The notes: generated by a model from the sequence alone, not told the origin. 64,000 nt of DNA from Phyllobacterium sp. OV277 (GCF_900104355.1 NZ_FNIY01000002.1:992001-1056000), one strand, 5' to 3'. Counted from the first letter of the stretch, positions 8,490-19,134 are shown. A program made the numbers and translations.

Positions 8490-9200
8490 ATGGAAAATTT
8501 AGCGGTTGCTGTTCAGACATCGGATGTTTCCCTGTGGGGACTGTTCTGGCAGGCCGGATTTATCGTCAAGCTGGTCATGGTCGGCCTTCTCGGGGCCTCC
8601 ATCTGGACCTGGGCGATCATCATCGACAAGGTGCTCGGCTATGGCCGCGCCAAGCGCGCCTTTGACCGTTTCGAGCAGGTCTTCTGGTCCGGCCAGTCTC
8701 TCGAAGAGCTTTACCGCAATCTCGGCGAAAAGCGCACCACCGGCATGGGCTCGATCTTTATTGCCGCGATGCGCGAATGGAAAAAGTCGTTTGAGAAGGG
8801 CGCGCGTTCTCCCATCGCCCTGCAAATGCGTATCGATAAGGCCATGGACGTCGCCCTGTCACGCGAAAGTGATATTCTTGCGGCGCGTCTCGGATTTCTG
8901 GCAACCATTGGTTCCGCCGGACCCTTCATCGGTCTGTTCGGCACGGTCATCGGTATCATGACCTCGTTCATGGGCATTGCCGGTTCCAAATCGACAAGCC
9001 TTGCGGTTGTCGCGCCCGGTATCGCCGAAGCGCTGCTGGCGACGGCTATCGGTCTGGTTGCGGCTATTCCTGCGGTTATCGCCTACAACAAACTGTCGAG
9101 TGATGCGGGCAAACTGACCGCACGCATGGAGGGTTTTGCGGACGAATTCTCCGCCATACTCTCGCGGCAAATCGATGAGAAGCTGGCTCCGCGTTCTTAA
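8490..9200 (+). CDS. tolQ: Tol-Pal proton-channel subunit TolQ
   Basis: A 236-residue inner-membrane protein of the MotA/TolQ/ExbB family. One membrane segment is near residues 15-37 and two long ones are in the C-terminal half (FLATIGSAGPFIGLFGTVIG and the AIGLVAAIPAVIAYN region). With TolR it harnesses the proton motive force to energise TolA during envelope constriction. ATG 8490 is preferred over GTG 8484. It is the first gene of tolQ-tolR-tolA-tolB. Confidence 0.96.
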   Translation: MENLAVAVQTSDVSLWGLFWQAGFIVKLVMVGLLGASIWTWAIIIDKVLGYGRAKRAFDRFEQVFWSGQSLEELYRNLGEKRTTGMGSIFIAAMREWKKSFEKGARSPIALQMRIDKAMDVALSRESDILAARLGFLATIGSAGPFIGLFGTVIGIMTSFMGIAGSKSTSLAVVAPGIAEALLATAIGLVAAIPAVIAYNKLSSDAGKLTARMEGFADEFSAILSRQIDEKLAPRS

Positions 9201-9233
9201 GCAATTGGTTTTACAAGTGCAGGATTAATTGCC

Positions 9234-9680
9234 ATGGGCATGTCTATTGGTAACAAAGGTTCAGGTGGACGCGGCAGGCGCGGGCGCGCCAGCAAGGCGT
9301 TGATGAGTGAAATCAACGTGACGCCGCTCGTCGACGTCATGCTCGTGCTCCTGATCATTTTCATGGTGACCGCACCGATGATGACGGTGGGCGTGCCTAT
9401 CGATATGCCTGAGACACAGGCCAAGGCGCTGAACAGCGAAACCAACCCTATTTACGTGACGATCAATCAAAAAGGTCAGGTATTCCTGCAGGAAACCGAG
9501 ATTCCGATTGAAGAAATCGTCCCCAAACTCCAGGCCATCGCCAAGACCGGCTATGAAGAACGCATTTTTGTCAAAGGCGACAAGTCTGCCGATTACGGCA
9601 CGATCATGAAGGTCATGGCACGTATCTCCGGTTCCGGATTCAAGAATATTGGTCTCGTCAGCCTTCCGGAAGGCAGCTGA
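9234..9680 (+). CDS. tolR: Tol-Pal proton-channel subunit TolR
   Basis: A 148-residue ExbD/TolR protein with a short cytoplasmic N terminus, one transmembrane helix (NVTPLVDVMLVLLIIFMVTA) carrying the conserved aspartate in PLVDVML, and a periplasmic domain. It pairs with TolQ in the proton channel. It lies 33 bp after tolQ and 6 bp before tolA. Confidence 0.96.
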   Translation: MGMSIGNKGSGGRGRRGRASKALMSEINVTPLVDVMLVLLIIFMVTAPMMTVGVPIDMPETQAKALNSETNPIYVTINQKGQVFLQETEIPIEEIVPKLQAIAKTGYEERIFVKGDKSADYGTIMKVMARISGSGFKNIGLVSLPEGS

Positions 9681-9686
9681 TCGACC

Positions 9687-10793
9687 ATGAGGACAAGCGT
9701 TACAACCTCCGCCATTATCCATGCCGTTTTGCTCGGCTGGGGGCTGTTGACCTTTTCTGCGCCAACACCGATGGACTTGGCCAATTCTGAATCGCTGCCC
9801 ATCGAGATCATTTCCGATACGACCCAGTTACAGAAGGGCGATACCAAAGCGCCGAAGGCTGAGAAACCTGCGCCAAAGCCGACGGAAAAGCCGCAGACAA
9901 AACCTGACGCCCAGAATATTGGCGACAGCGAAGTTGATGTTGAATCAAAACCTATTCCGACGACGAAGCCAAAGGTTGTAGAGTCAGCGGAGGCTCCGAA
10001 GCCATCGGATGTGCCTGTTGCCAAGCCTGATCCCAAGCCTGTCGTTCAGCCGGAAACAAAACCCGTTCCGGTTCCGGCAACGGAAATAGCGCCTGAGGCA
10101 AAGCCGAAACAGGACGTTGCGCCGGACCCGATCACAGCAGCGATCAACGATTCCAAGCCAGCGCCAACACCTGACGCGCCGAAGGCAGAGCCAACGCCGC
10201 AAGCGGAAAAACCTGCCGAGGAAGCATTCAAGCTGCCGGAGAACGTGGCAAAGCCCGAGGACAAGCCAAAGCCGGCCCCTGCGCAAACTGCGACAACGCC
10301 CGAGCGCAAGGACCCAAAGGACACACCGAAGCCAACGAAGACCGCCCCGGCTCCGTCCAAAGAGAAGACCGGGACGGCTGACGAAGTTATGGCAATGCTC
10401 AATCGCGAAAAAGCTTCTGGTGGTGGCGCAAAGCGCTCGACTGACCAAACGTCACTTGGTGCCAAAACTTCGACAGGTGGATCAAAGCTCAGTGCTAGTG
10501 AGATAGACGCTTTGAAAGGACAAATATCCAAGGTCTATAGTCCACCGGTCGGAATTGAAGACATACCAAATCCAATTGTGACAATCCTCATGAAGCTGGA
10601 CCACTCCGGCATGATTGTTGGCGACCCTGTAGTTGAAGCCAGTGCTGGGAGCTCAGGTGTTGGCCGTGTGTTAACAGAAGCAGCCCGTCGGGCTTTGCTA
10701 CGTGCGCAACCCTTTAACTTGCCTGCGGAAAAGTATGACGGAGCCAATGGTTGGAATGAAGTTAGATTGAATTTTGATCCGAGAGATCTGTGA
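9687..10793 (+). CDS. tolA: Tol-Pal bridging protein TolA
   Basis: A 368-residue protein with an N-terminal membrane anchor (about residues 8-25), a long periplasmic spacer rich in Pro, Lys, Ala and Glu with many KP and AP pairs (about residues 45-235), and a small C-terminal TonB/TolA-like domain (about residues 270-368). It transmits force from TolQR to Pal/TolB at the outer membrane. The spacer is proline-rich rather than the long alanine/lysine helix of E. coli TolA, as often seen in alphaproteobacteria. The stop overlaps possible tolB start codons. Confidence 0.92.
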   Translation: MRTSVTTSAIIHAVLLGWGLLTFSAPTPMDLANSESLPIEIISDTTQLQKGDTKAPKAEKPAPKPTEKPQTKPDAQNIGDSEVDVESKPIPTTKPKVVESAEAPKPSDVPVAKPDPKPVVQPETKPVPVPATEIAPEAKPKQDVAPDPITAAINDSKPAPTPDAPKAEPTPQAEKPAEEAFKLPENVAKPEDKPKPAPAQTATTPERKDPKDTPKPTKTAPAPSKEKTGTADEVMAMLNREKASGGGAKRSTDQTSLGAKTSTGGSKLSASEIDALKGQISKVYSPPVGIEDIPNPIVTILMKLDHSGMIVGDPVVEASAGSSGVGRVLTEAARRALLRAQPFNLPAEKYDGANGWNEVRLNFDPRDL

Positions 10794-10831
10794 TGATCCT
10801 GATCGCCCAGCCAAATGAGGGCCAAAAACCT

Positions 10832-12148
10832 ATGATGAAAATGATACGAACGTTTTTTGCTACTTTGACTATGCTAATAGCCATAGTAGCCATTACAACA
10901 ATGCCTGCTCGTGCGCTTGTCACAGTCGATATTAATAAAGGCACTGTCGAACCTTTGCCCATAGCAATCACGGATTTCCTTTCCGGTGATCAGCTTGGTG
11001 CCAATATTACCAGCGTCATCGCGGCTGATCTGGAACGATCAGGCCTTTTTGCGCCGATCGACAAGGGTGCCTTTATCGAAAAGATTTCCAACCCGGATGC
11101 GGCCCCGCGTTTTGAGGACTGGAAAGTCATCAATGCGCAGGCACTGGTGACCGGGCGCGTTACCAAGCAGCCGGATGGCAGGCTCAAGGCTGAATTCCGT
11201 CTCTGGGATACATTTGCCGGTCAGCAGCTTGATGGGCAGCAGTTCTTTACCTCTCCTGACAGCTGGCGCCGCGTCGCCCATATTATCGCCGACGCTATTT
11301 ACCAGCGTTTGACCGGTGAAAAGGGCTATTTCGATACGCGCGTTGTCTTTGTTGATGAGTCCGGCACACGGGAGAAGCGGGTCAAGCGTCTGGCGATCAT
11401 GGATCAGGACGGTGCCAATGTGCGCTATCTGACCAATGGCAAGGATCTCGTTCTGACACCACGCTTTTCGCCAAGCCGTCAGGAAATCACCTACATGTCC
11501 TTCGAAGGCAACAAGCCGCAGGTCTATCTGTTACAGCTTGAAACCGGCCAGCGCGAACTTGTCGGCAATTTCCCCGGCATGACGATTGCGCCGCGCTTTT
11601 CCTCCGATGGTCAGAAAGTGGTCATGAGCCTGCTGCAGGATGATGGCAGTGCGAACATCTACACCATGGACGTGCGTAGCCGCACGACAACACGTCTGAC
11701 GAGTACAAGCGCTATTGATACCGGTGCATCCTATTCGCCGGATGGTAGTCAGGTTGTGTTTGAATCCGACCGTGGCGGCCGCCCGCAAGTCTACAAGATG
11801 GGTGCAGATGGCTCCAACCCGCAGCGCATTTCCTTCGGCGATGGTTCCTATTCCACGCCTGTTTGGTCACCGCGCGGCGATCTTGTTGCCTTTACCAAGC
11901 AGTCTGGCGGCCAGTTCTCCATTGGTGTCATGAAAACAGATGGCTCCGGTGAGCGCATCCTGACAAGCGGCTATCACGATGAAGGCCCGACCTGGGCACC
12001 GAACGGCCGCGTTCTGATGTTCTACCGGTTCCCTCCCGGCTCAAACAGCCCGCATCTGTTCACGATCGATCTGACCGGCCGTAACCTGCGCCAGATCCAG
12101 ACGCCGAACCTGGCTTCCGATCCTGCCTGGTCACCACTGCTTGAGTGA
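10832..12148 (+). CDS. tolB: Tol-Pal periplasmic beta-propeller TolB
   Basis: About 438 residues with a signal peptide ending near MPARA, an N-terminal alpha/beta domain ([20 protein letters not shown]) and a six-bladed C-terminal propeller with repeated SPDG/WSPRG motifs. TolB binds Pal and TolA in the periplasm. The frame opens at GTG 10790 / ATG 10793, touching the tolA stop. ATG 10832 is preferred because it gives a normal signal peptide and has GAGGG upstream. Confidence 0.95.
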   Translation: MMKMIRTFFATLTMLIAIVAITTMPARALVTVDINKGTVEPLPIAITDFLSGDQLGANITSVIAADLERSGLFAPIDKGAFIEKISNPDAAPRFEDWKVINAQALVTGRVTKQPDGRLKAEFRLWDTFAGQQLDGQQFFTSPDSWRRVAHIIADAIYQRLTGEKGYFDTRVVFVDESGTREKRVKRLAIMDQDGANVRYLTNGKDLVLTPRFSPSRQEITYMSFEGNKPQVYLLQLETGQRELVGNFPGMTIAPRFSSDGQKVVMSLLQDDGSANIYTMDVRSRTTTRLTSTSAIDTGASYSPDGSQVVFESDRGGRPQVYKMGADGSNPQRISFGDGSYSTPVWSPRGDLVAFTKQSGGQFSIGVMKTDGSGERILTSGYHDEGPTWAPNGRVLMFYRFPPGSNSPHLFTIDLTGRNLRQIQTPNLASDPAWSPLLE

Positions 12149-12178
12149 GCGAATCTTGATTTACTGCTGATTTATGCC

Positions 12179-12223
12179 CATTCGCGGCGGTGTTGTGTCA
12201 ACACTGCCGCGAATGTCGTTTTT
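12179..12223 (+). terminator. Rho-independent terminator after tolB
   Basis: A 17-bp stem (12179-12195 with 12199-12215, one G-T pair) with a tight 3-nt loop is followed by a T-rich run. It separates tolQRAB from pal, which then needs its own promoter. Confidence 0.85.
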
Positions 12224-12284
12224 CCGCCGCATTGTTTGCATTAAGGATGCAGAACATTCATATATTTCGCCGTTAATCCTGGTG

Positions 12285-12299
12285 TTAAGAGTGGATTAA
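12285..12299. promoter_or_regulatory. TTAA-N7-TTAA box (CtrA-type) upstream of pal
   Basis: A perfect TTAA-N7-TTAA site between the tolB terminator and pal, 82 bp before the start codon. A third TTAA lies 8 nt further upstream (12273-12276), giving a cluster. It suggests cell-cycle control of pal separately from tolQRAB. Confidence 0.55.
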
Positions 12300-12381
12300 C
12301 CCTGTTTCTTGAATTGGCCTTAACCTCGATATGGTTACTGCTTGTTCACCGAAACAATTCAATTCCTAAGGAGTCCAGGCT

Positions 12382-12885
12382 ATGCGCCGCTTCGAAATGA
12401 TCGCCCGCAGTCCAGTTGTCGTCGCCCTTTTCATGGCCCTCGCTATTGCGGGCTGTGCGAAGAAACCTATCAATAGTGCCGGTGATCTTGGCCTCAACGG
12501 TGCGGGTAGCGCGCGTCCGGGCTCCACACAGGATTTCACTGTAAACGTTGGCGATCGCATTTTCTTCGACGTTGACTCCTCCGTCATCCGTGCGGATGCC
12601 CAGCAGACCCTTTCCAAGCAGGCTCAGTGGCTGCAGCGTTATCCTAATTACGCAATCACCGTTGAAGGCCATGCGGACGAACGCGGAACACGCGAATACA
12701 ATCTGGCTCTTGGCCAGCGCCGTGCCGCTGCTGCGCGCAACTTCCTAGCTTCGCGCGGCCTTCCAGCTTCCCGCATCAAGACAATTTCCTACGGCAATGA
12801 GCGCCCGGTTGCAGTTTGCGATGCGGACTCCTGCTGGTCGCAGAACCGCCGTGCCGTTACCGTTCTCGGCGGCGCAGGCAGCTAA
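12382..12885 (+). CDS. pal: Peptidoglycan-associated lipoprotein Pal
   Basis: A 167-residue outer-membrane lipoprotein. The lipobox AIAGC places the lipidated cysteine at residue 25. The OmpA-like peptidoglycan-binding domain spans about residues 55-165, with the signature VEGHADERGTREYNLALGQR. AAGGAG precedes the ATG. It is flanked by terminators, so it is likely a single-gene unit with the CtrA-type box as its probable control site. Confidence 0.97.
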   Translation: MRRFEMIARSPVVVALFMALAIAGCAKKPINSAGDLGLNGAGSARPGSTQDFTVNVGDRIFFDVDSSVIRADAQQTLSKQAQWLQRYPNYAITVEGHADERGTREYNLALGQRRAAAARNFLASRGLPASRIKTISYGNERPVAVCDADSCWSQNRRAVTVLGGAGS

Positions 12886-12912
12886 GCCTTTCCAACCGAG
12901 TTGGACTTCAGA

Positions 12913-12939
12913 AAAGCGGCCTTTCGGGCCGCTTTTTTT
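12913..12939 (+). terminator. Rho-independent terminator after pal
   Basis: A 9-bp stem (12913-12921 with 12927-12935) and a 5-nt loop are followed by T residues. Confidence 0.88.
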
Positions 12940-13051
12940 GTCTCACCCGTGATCACAACAAAATTTGGCCGAAGTCGCGTTGCTCGTGTTAGATAGGTTC
13001 GCCGTAAATCGTTGCGGTGGTTAAAATTCCCATATCAGGGGCGGTAAAGGA

Positions 13052-14065
13052 ATGAACAAACGACTGAAACGAATGGTTGTGGCTATGGCGGTGCTGCCTT
13101 TTCTGGCGACCGGCGCAGCCCATGCCTCGAACTTTGATGGCAACTTTTTCCCGTCGGCGCCGAAGGCAAATGTCGGAACGAGTAATGCGCCAATCCAGAT
13201 GGCACAGGCGGGTGATCCGCGTGTCAGCCAACTCGAGGAGCAGATCAGGCAACTGACAGGCAAGATCGAAGACCTCAATTTCCAGTTGCTGCAAATGCAG
13301 GAGCAGATGCGCAAGGTGCAGGAAGATAACGAGTTCCGTTTTCAGGAACTGGAAAAGAAGGGCGGCGGCGGCAAGAAAACGGATGCCGGTGGCAAGGGCG
13401 ATCGTACGATCGCCGATGCTGCGCCTTCACGGAAAACGGGGGAGGCATCGCCAGATGCCTCCGCTTATCCCACGGCTCCATCACAAACGTCGCCGTCCGA
13501 CAGTACCGATTCCGCTGCTATTGATCCTCAGGCCAATGCTCCCGCTACCGCGCAGCCAGGCGAACTGCCGCGCGAGCTTGGGCAGATCGAGTTTGATGCC
13601 AATGGCAACGTAATCGGTGGTTCGAAGAACGATACGCCTGCTCCAGCAGCCAATCCGAATCTTGCTTCGCTGCCGCAGACGGATGATCCCAACGCGCTGT
13701 ACAGGCAGGCCTATCAATTGTTTCTGTCGGGAGACTATCGCAATGCCGAGGCGGCTTTTCGCAGCCATATCGACCGGTTCCCGAAGGACCCTTCCGACCC
13801 TGATGCCCGCTACTGGCTTGGCGAATCGCTCTACGGTCAGGAGCGCTATCAGGATGCGGCTTCTGTTTTCATCGACAATCACAAGCAATTTCCTGACGCC
13901 AAGAAGAGCCCAGAAAATCTTCTCAAGCTAGGCATGACACTGGCGAAGATGCAGGATCACGATGTTGCCTGCGCCACCTTTGCCACTGTGAGCACGCGTT
14001 ACCCCAGTCTCTCAGCCGCTCTCAAAGAGCGCGTGAAGAATGAACGTGCCGCCAACAAATGCTGA
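13052..14065 (+). CDS. cpoB: Tol-Pal-associated periplasmic protein CpoB (YbgF)
   Basis: A 337-residue secreted protein: signal peptide (cleavage near GAAHA), a coiled coil (about residues 52-105, QLEEQIRQLTGKIEDLNFQL) that should trimerise, a low-complexity Pro/Ala/Ser linker (about 110-205), and C-terminal TPR repeats (about 215-335) beginning ALYRQAYQLFLSGDYRNAEA. CpoB couples Tol-Pal function to septal peptidoglycan synthesis. The long linker is larger than in E. coli. Its 3' end overlaps tilS by 26 bp. Confidence 0.94.
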   Translation: MNKRLKRMVVAMAVLPFLATGAAHASNFDGNFFPSAPKANVGTSNAPIQMAQAGDPRVSQLEEQIRQLTGKIEDLNFQLLQMQEQMRKVQEDNEFRFQELEKKGGGGKKTDAGGKGDRTIADAAPSRKTGEASPDASAYPTAPSQTSPSDSTDSAAIDPQANAPATAQPGELPRELGQIEFDANGNVIGGSKNDTPAPAANPNLASLPQTDDPNALYRQAYQLFLSGDYRNAEAAFRSHIDRFPKDPSDPDARYWLGESLYGQERYQDAASVFIDNHKQFPDAKKSPENLLKLGMTLAKMQDHDVACATFATVSTRYPSLSAALKERVKNERAANKC

Positions 14066-15407
14066 TAATCGCCCTGATCCGGAAGCGATTTTCGGTGCGA
14101 TCGACTTTGACAGGCTGACAACAGTCGTCGTGGCCGTTTCCGGTGGCAGCGATTCCCTCGCATTGCTTTTCCTTCTTGACGATCTGCGCAAGGCAAGGGC
14201 GTCCTTCCCCTCTATTGTGGCTGTGACTATTGATCATGAGTTGCGACCGGAATCGGCTGACGAAGCGTTATATGTGGCCGGGCTGTGCAAGGCGGCTGGT
14301 CTTTCGCACCGGGTCCTGAACTGGACCGGCCCAAAACCCGTTTCGGGCATTTCTGCCAAGGCCCGGGATATTCGCTATGCGCTTCTGTGCAAGGCAGCCA
14401 GCGAGGCCGGAACCGATATGGTTTTGACCGGTCACACACTCGACGATCAGAACGAGACCTTCATGATGCGCTCTGCGCGTGGCGGCGAAAGAGGTCTTGC
14501 CGGCATGGCGCCCGCTACCCTGCTGGAACGTGAAATCTGGCTCATCAGACCGCTGCTCGGCATCACACGCGAACGGCTTCGCCGGTATTTGCGGGAGAGG
14601 GGCATTGAATGGCGGGATGACCCTTCCAACACAAACCCCAGATATGAGCGGGTGCGCGTCAGAGATGCGCTGCAAAAGCATGATCGCGATGGCATTCAGC
14701 CGCTGATTGCGGAAAAAGCGTTGAAGCGGCAGACGCTCAACAGCGAGGCGGCGGCGCTTTTGCAGAGTTGCGTTACCGTCTTTAATGGTATTCGCGCTGA
14801 AGTGAAGCTGGAGCGTTTTCGCAACTGTCCGGATGAGGCACAATATCTTGCCGCGGGGGTACTGTTGTCGGTGCTGGGTGGTCAGCCATTCCTGCCATCG
14901 GCAGAGGAATGCGCCAAGGTGGTGCGCCATCTTTGCGAGACGGATATTTCCGGTCGCATGAGCCTTGGCCGTTGCATCATTCAGCGCGGCAAGACAATTG
15001 CTACCATTTACCGGGAGATGCGATCGATCCCGGAAATCGTGGTTGAGCCTGACAGTTCACTTATCTGGGATGGCCGTTACCGGGTATCGAACGCTACACA
15101 AAAACCGGTACTGATCATGGCTGGTGGTGACGCAGGATTGGCTTTTTTAAAGGATGGCGGGATCGGAGATGTCCATCGGGCCTCGGTTAAATCCAGCCCC
15201 ATGCTGATATCCGATGGCCGGATTATGGCTGTCCCGGCGTTGAAGGATCACGGGAATGTGCCCGCCGGTGTTGTGGTGGTCAGGCATGTTGCCCTGTTCG
15301 ATCATATCCTTTCAGGGTATGATGAAATACTTGCTGCCAGCGTGGCAAAATTGTTCGGTTTGCAGGATTACAAGCGATTTTCTGTAAACCAGATTGATAA
15401 GAAATGA
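14040..15407 (+). CDS. tilS: tRNA(Ile)-lysidine synthetase TilS
   Basis: A 455-residue enzyme that converts the wobble cytidine of tRNA-Ile(CAU) to lysidine, changing decoding from AUG to AUA. The PP-loop ATPase motif VAVSGGSDSLALLF is at about residues 31-44. The conserved TGHTLDDQNETFMMR and DPSNTNPRYERVRVR segments follow, then a weakly conserved C-terminal domain. Start ATG 14040 lies inside cpoB, so translation is probably coupled. ftsH follows after 96 bp. Confidence 0.95.
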   Translation: MNVPPTNADNRPDPEAIFGAIDFDRLTTVVVAVSGGSDSLALLFLLDDLRKARASFPSIVAVTIDHELRPESADEALYVAGLCKAAGLSHRVLNWTGPKPVSGISAKARDIRYALLCKAASEAGTDMVLTGHTLDDQNETFMMRSARGGERGLAGMAPATLLEREIWLIRPLLGITRERLRRYLRERGIEWRDDPSNTNPRYERVRVRDALQKHDRDGIQPLIAEKALKRQTLNSEAAALLQSCVTVFNGIRAEVKLERFRNCPDEAQYLAAGVLLSVLGGQPFLPSAEECAKVVRHLCETDISGRMSLGRCIIQRGKTIATIYREMRSIPEIVVEPDSSLIWDGRYRVSNATQKPVLIMAGGDAGLAFLKDGGIGDVHRASVKSSPMLISDGRIMAVPALKDHGNVPAGVVVVRHVALFDHILSGYDEILAASVAKLFGLQDYKRFSVNQIDKK

Positions 15408-15503
15408 TTTGAGTTTGATTGTCAGCCTTGGCAAGGCCATGCTTCGAACCTATGTTACGTGTAAATTCCGCGTCCTTGCGGTTGTGATTGATGGGACCCG
15501 ATA

Positions 15504-17438
15504 ATGAATCCTAACTACCGGAACTTCGCACTGTGGGCGATTATCGCTTTGCTTCTGATTGCGTTGTTCAATCTTTTTCAAAGCCCTTCTCAACGTTCGG
15601 CATCCAGCGATGTGGCTTATTCAAAGTTCATCAGCGATGTGAATGATGGCAAGGTTAAAAGTGTAGTGATTGCTGGCAACCGTATTACCGGCGCCTATAT
15701 TGACGGCACTACAACGTTCCAGACCTATTCTCCCGGTGATACCGGTCTTGTTGCGCGTCTTGAGAGCAAGAATGTGCAGATCGCCGCGCGTCCGGAGAAT
15801 GACGGCTCGACATCCATTGTCAGTATGTTGATCAACTGGCTGCCGATGATCCTGATCGTCGGCGTGTGGATTTTCTTCATGCGCCAGATGCAGGGCGGCT
15901 CGCGCGGTGCCATGGGCTTTGGTAAGTCGAAAGCCAAGCTTTTGACCGAGGCGCATGGCCGCGTGACATTCCAGGATGTTGCAGGCGTTGATGAGGCCAA
16001 GGAAGATCTGGAAGAAATCGTCGAGTTTCTGCGCGATGCGCAGAAGTTCCAGCGGCTTGGCGGACGCATTCCGCGTGGTGTGCTGCTTGTAGGCCCTCCC
16101 GGTACCGGTAAGACGTTGCTGGCCCGTGCTATTGCCGGCGAAGCCAATGTGCCGTTCTTCACCATATCCGGTTCCGACTTTGTTGAAATGTTCGTGGGTG
16201 TCGGCGCATCGCGTGTCCGTGACATGTTCGAACAGGCGAAGAAGAATGCGCCTTGCATTATCTTCATCGACGAAATCGATGCGGTTGGCCGTCATCGCGG
16301 CGCCGGTCTTGGCGGCGGTAACGATGAACGCGAGCAGACGCTGAACCAGTTGCTGGTCGAGATGGACGGCTTTGAAGCCAATGAAGGCGTCATTCTGATT
16401 GCTGCCACCAACCGTCCTGATGTTCTTGACCCTGCACTGCTGCGTCCGGGCCGTTTCGACCGTCAGGTTGTCGTGCCTAACCCGGATGTATCTGGCCGTG
16501 AAAAGATTCTGAAGGTTCATGCCCGCAATGTTCCGCTGGCACCGAATGTCGATCTGAAGGTTTTGGCTCGCGGTACGCCTGGCTTCTCCGGTGCTGATCT
16601 GATGAACCTTGTCAACGAAGCCGCCCTGATGGCAGCGCGCCGCAACAAGCGCCTTGTCACCATGCTCGAATTCGAAGATGCCAAGGACAAGATCATGATG
16701 GGTGCCGAGCGCCGCTCGACAGCCATGACCCAGGCGGAAAAAGAACTGACCGCTTATCATGAAGCCGGTCACGCCATTGTGGCATTGAACGTTGCGATGG
16801 CCGATCCGCTGCACAAGGCAACGATCATTCCGCGCGGCCGTGCACTTGGCATGGTCATGCAGTTGCCGGAAGGTGATCGCTATTCGATGAGCTATAAGTG
16901 GATGATCTCGCGTCTGGCCATCATGATGGGCGGCCGTATTGCCGAAGAGCTGAAGTTCGGCAAGGAGAACATCACGTCAGGTGCTTCATCCGATATCGAA
17001 CAGGCAACGAAACTTGCCCGTGCGATGGTTACCCGCTGGGGCTTCTCCGACAAGCTCGGTCAGGTCGCTTATGGCGAGAATCAGGAAGAAGTGTTCTTGG
17101 GTCACTCCGTTGCCCGCACGCAGAACGTGTCTGAAGAAACGGCACAGCTGATCGATGCGGAAGTGCGTAAACTGATCGAAGATGCCTATACGCAGGCGCG
17201 CACCATTCTGACAAAGAAGAAGAAGGAATGGATCGCGATTGCCGAAGGCTTGCTCGAATATGAGACGCTGACCGGCGAAGAGATCAAGGCGCTGATGATC
17301 GGCAATAAGCCGGCCCGTGACCTCGGCGACGATACTCCTCCGTCGCGTGGTTCGGCTGTTCCGAAAGCCGGTTCCGCCAAGAAGCCGCGCAAGGGCGACG
17401 AGCCTGACAAGGGTCTCGAACCGCAGCCGCAGTCCTGA
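15504..17438 (+). CDS. ftsH: ATP-dependent membrane zinc metalloprotease FtsH
   Basis: A 644-residue AAA+ protease for membrane and regulatory proteins. It has two membrane helices (about 8-25 and 107-126) enclosing a periplasmic loop, Walker A GPPGTGKT (197-204), Walker B IIFIDEID, the second-region-of-homology arginines (LLRPGRFDR, about 312-320), and the zinc site HEAGH (419-423). The C-terminal tail is rich in Pro, Lys and Gly. It is expected to form a hexamer in the inner membrane. A terminator follows. Confidence 0.98.
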   Translation: MNPNYRNFALWAIIALLLIALFNLFQSPSQRSASSDVAYSKFISDVNDGKVKSVVIAGNRITGAYIDGTTTFQTYSPGDTGLVARLESKNVQIAARPENDGSTSIVSMLINWLPMILIVGVWIFFMRQMQGGSRGAMGFGKSKAKLLTEAHGRVTFQDVAGVDEAKEDLEEIVEFLRDAQKFQRLGGRIPRGVLLVGPPGTGKTLLARAIAGEANVPFFTISGSDFVEMFVGVGASRVRDMFEQAKKNAPCIIFIDEIDAVGRHRGAGLGGGNDEREQTLNQLLVEMDGFEANEGVILIAATNRPDVLDPALLRPGRFDRQVVVPNPDVSGREKILKVHARNVPLAPNVDLKVLARGTPGFSGADLMNLVNEAALMAARRNKRLVTMLEFEDAKDKIMMGAERRSTAMTQAEKELTAYHEAGHAIVALNVAMADPLHKATIIPRGRALGMVMQLPEGDRYSMSYKWMISRLAIMMGGRIAEELKFGKENITSGASSDIEQATKLARAMVTRWGFSDKLGQVAYGENQEEVFLGHSVARTQNVSEETAQLIDAEVRKLIEDAYTQARTILTKKKKEWIAIAEGLLEYETLTGEEIKALMIGNKPARDLGDDTPPSRGSAVPKAGSAKKPRKGDEPDKGLEPQPQS

Positions 17439-17460
17439 TTTACACCCGCAATAGTCATCA

Positions 17461-17487
17461 ACGGCCGGTATCTACCGGCCGTTTTTG
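17461..17487 (+). terminator. Rho-independent terminator after ftsH
   Basis: A 10-bp complementary stem (17461-17470 with 17473-17482; the innermost pairs must open to form the loop) is followed by TTTTT. Confidence 0.85.
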
Positions 17488-17651
17488 CACCAATTGTTCA
17501 TCGATTGAATGATAGTATAATCGTCACATAATTTGTGAGATGCGCATGTAGGGGTCTTCTGCAATAAGCGTGAAGATCAAGCATAAGCAAAATAGGGCTA
17601 AGCTCTGGCGCTGCCAGATGCGTGACAGCCGGTAGAGTTTGGATAGACAAT

Positions 17652-19004
17652 ATGGCTCGAAAATATTTCGGCACCGATGGTATTCGCGGACTGGCGAATG
17701 CCTATCCCATGACCCCCGATATCGCGATGAAGGTTGGCATGGCCGTTGGGCTCGCCTTCAAACGTGGCAATCACCGCAATCGGGTGGTGATCGGCAAGGA
17801 TACACGTCTTTCGGGCTATATGATCGAGAATGCACTGGTGGCGGGTTTTACCTCCACAGGCATGGATGTGTTTCTGCTTGGACCCATTCCGACACCCGCT
17901 GTAGCGATGCTTTGCCGCTCGTTGCGCGCTGATATCGGCGTAATGATTTCCGCATCGCACAATCCCTACCATGACAATGGCATCAAGCTTTTCGGCCCGG
18001 ATGGTTTCAAGCTTTCCGATGAGATCGAACTTGAGATTGAACGTCTGATGGATGAGGATCTCTCAAGTCGCCTGTCCAGCTTTGACGCATTGGGGCGGGC
18101 AAAGCGCGTTGATGGCGATATTTATCGCTATATAGAATTTGCCAAGCGGACCATGCCGAAAAACATCTCGCTGGACGGCCTGCGAATTGTCGTGGACTGC
18201 GCCAATGGCGCTGCTTACAAGGTTGCTCCTGCCGCACTGTGGGAACTTGGCGCCGATGTCATCACGATCAATGATAAGCCGAATGGCACGAATATTAATG
18301 AAGATTGCGGTTCCACCCATCCTTTGAGCCTGATCAAGAAGGTGCATGAAGTCAGGGCTGACATCGGCATTGCCCTTGATGGCGATGCGGACCGGGTTCT
18401 TATCGTTGATGAAAAAGGTTCGATCATCGATGGCGATCAACTGATGGCGGTCATTGCCCAGTCATGGCAGGAATCGGACCGGCTTCTCGGTGGCGGCGTT
18501 GTTGCGACGGTGATGTCCAATCTCGGGTTTGAGCGTTTCCTCGGTGATCGCGGCCTGACACTGGCCCGTACCAATGTCGGCGATCGCTATGTGGTTGAGC
18601 ACATGCGCAATCACGGTTTCAATATTGGCGGCGAACAATCAGGCCATATTGTTATCTCGGATTTCTCGACAACCGGCGATGGTCTTGTCTCTGCCCTGCA
18701 AATTCTGGCGGTTGTTCAGGAAGAGGGAAAGCCTGTGAGCGAGGTTTGCCGCAAGTTCGAACCGGTGCCTCAGGTTCTTAAAAACATTCGTACAGCGGGC
18801 GGTAAGCCGCTTGACGACAAGAAGGTCAAGACTGCGATTGACGATGCCCGTGACCGGCTTGGCAAATCAGGGCGTCTTGTTATTCGTCCGTCAGGCACGG
18901 AGCCTCTGATCCGTGTTATGGCGGAAGGCGATGATAGCCAGCTCGTGGATACGGTTGTCAACGACATCATCTCGGTGATTTCGTCGGTCAAATCAGCAGC
19001 CTGA
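17652..19004 (+). CDS. glmM: Phosphoglucosamine mutase GlmM
   Basis: A 450-residue enzyme that interconverts glucosamine-6-phosphate and glucosamine-1-phosphate for UDP-GlcNAc, peptidoglycan and lipopolysaccharide synthesis. The phosphoserine is S102 in [14 protein letters not shown], metal binding is by DGDADR, the sugar-binding loop is GEQSGH, and the phosphate-binding loop is [15 protein letters not shown] 17652 gives the canonical [14 protein letters not shown] terminus; an in-frame start at 17622 adds ten unlikely residues. Confidence 0.97.
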   Translation: MARKYFGTDGIRGLANAYPMTPDIAMKVGMAVGLAFKRGNHRNRVVIGKDTRLSGYMIENALVAGFTSTGMDVFLLGPIPTPAVAMLCRSLRADIGVMISASHNPYHDNGIKLFGPDGFKLSDEIELEIERLMDEDLSSRLSSFDALGRAKRVDGDIYRYIEFAKRTMPKNISLDGLRIVVDCANGAAYKVAPAALWELGADVITINDKPNGTNINEDCGSTHPLSLIKKVHEVRADIGIALDGDADRVLIVDEKGSIIDGDQLMAVIAQSWQESDRLLGGGVVATVMSNLGFERFLGDRGLTLARTNVGDRYVVEHMRNHGFNIGGEQSGHIVISDFSTTGDGLVSALQILAVVQEEGKPVSEVCRKFEPVPQVLKNIRTAGGKPLDDKKVKTAIDDARDRLGKSGRLVIRPSGTEPLIRVMAEGDDSQLVDTVVNDIISVISSVKSAA

Positions 19005-19027
19005 TCTTCAAAAACACTGCATCAATG

Positions 19028-19050
19028 AATGGGCCCTCTACGGGCCCATT
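19028..19050 (+). terminator. Hairpin terminator after glmM
   Basis: A 9-bp perfect stem (19028-19036 with 19042-19050) and a 5-nt loop. The following T tract is interrupted, so strength is uncertain. Confidence 0.7.
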
Positions 19051-19119
19051 TGCGTTTGTGCAGCCGTGCCGGGCCGTTCGGTTTTCGTTAACGTTAATGA
19101 GTATGGTGAATAAACACGG

Positions 19120-19134
19120 TTAAGCGGGATTTAA
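19120..19134. promoter_or_regulatory. TTAA-N7-TTAA box (CtrA-type) upstream of OMP gene
   Basis: A perfect TTAA-N7-TTAA site 74 bp before the OMP start codon. Two more TTAA elements lie just upstream (19088-19097). CtrA is known to influence outer membrane composition in Brucella, which agrees with this placement. Confidence 0.6.

Noticed and set aside
15621-16814. Long minus-strand open frame opposite ftsH
   Set aside because: It lies wholly opposite a conserved gene, has no family character, and long antisense frames are expected in such codon usage.
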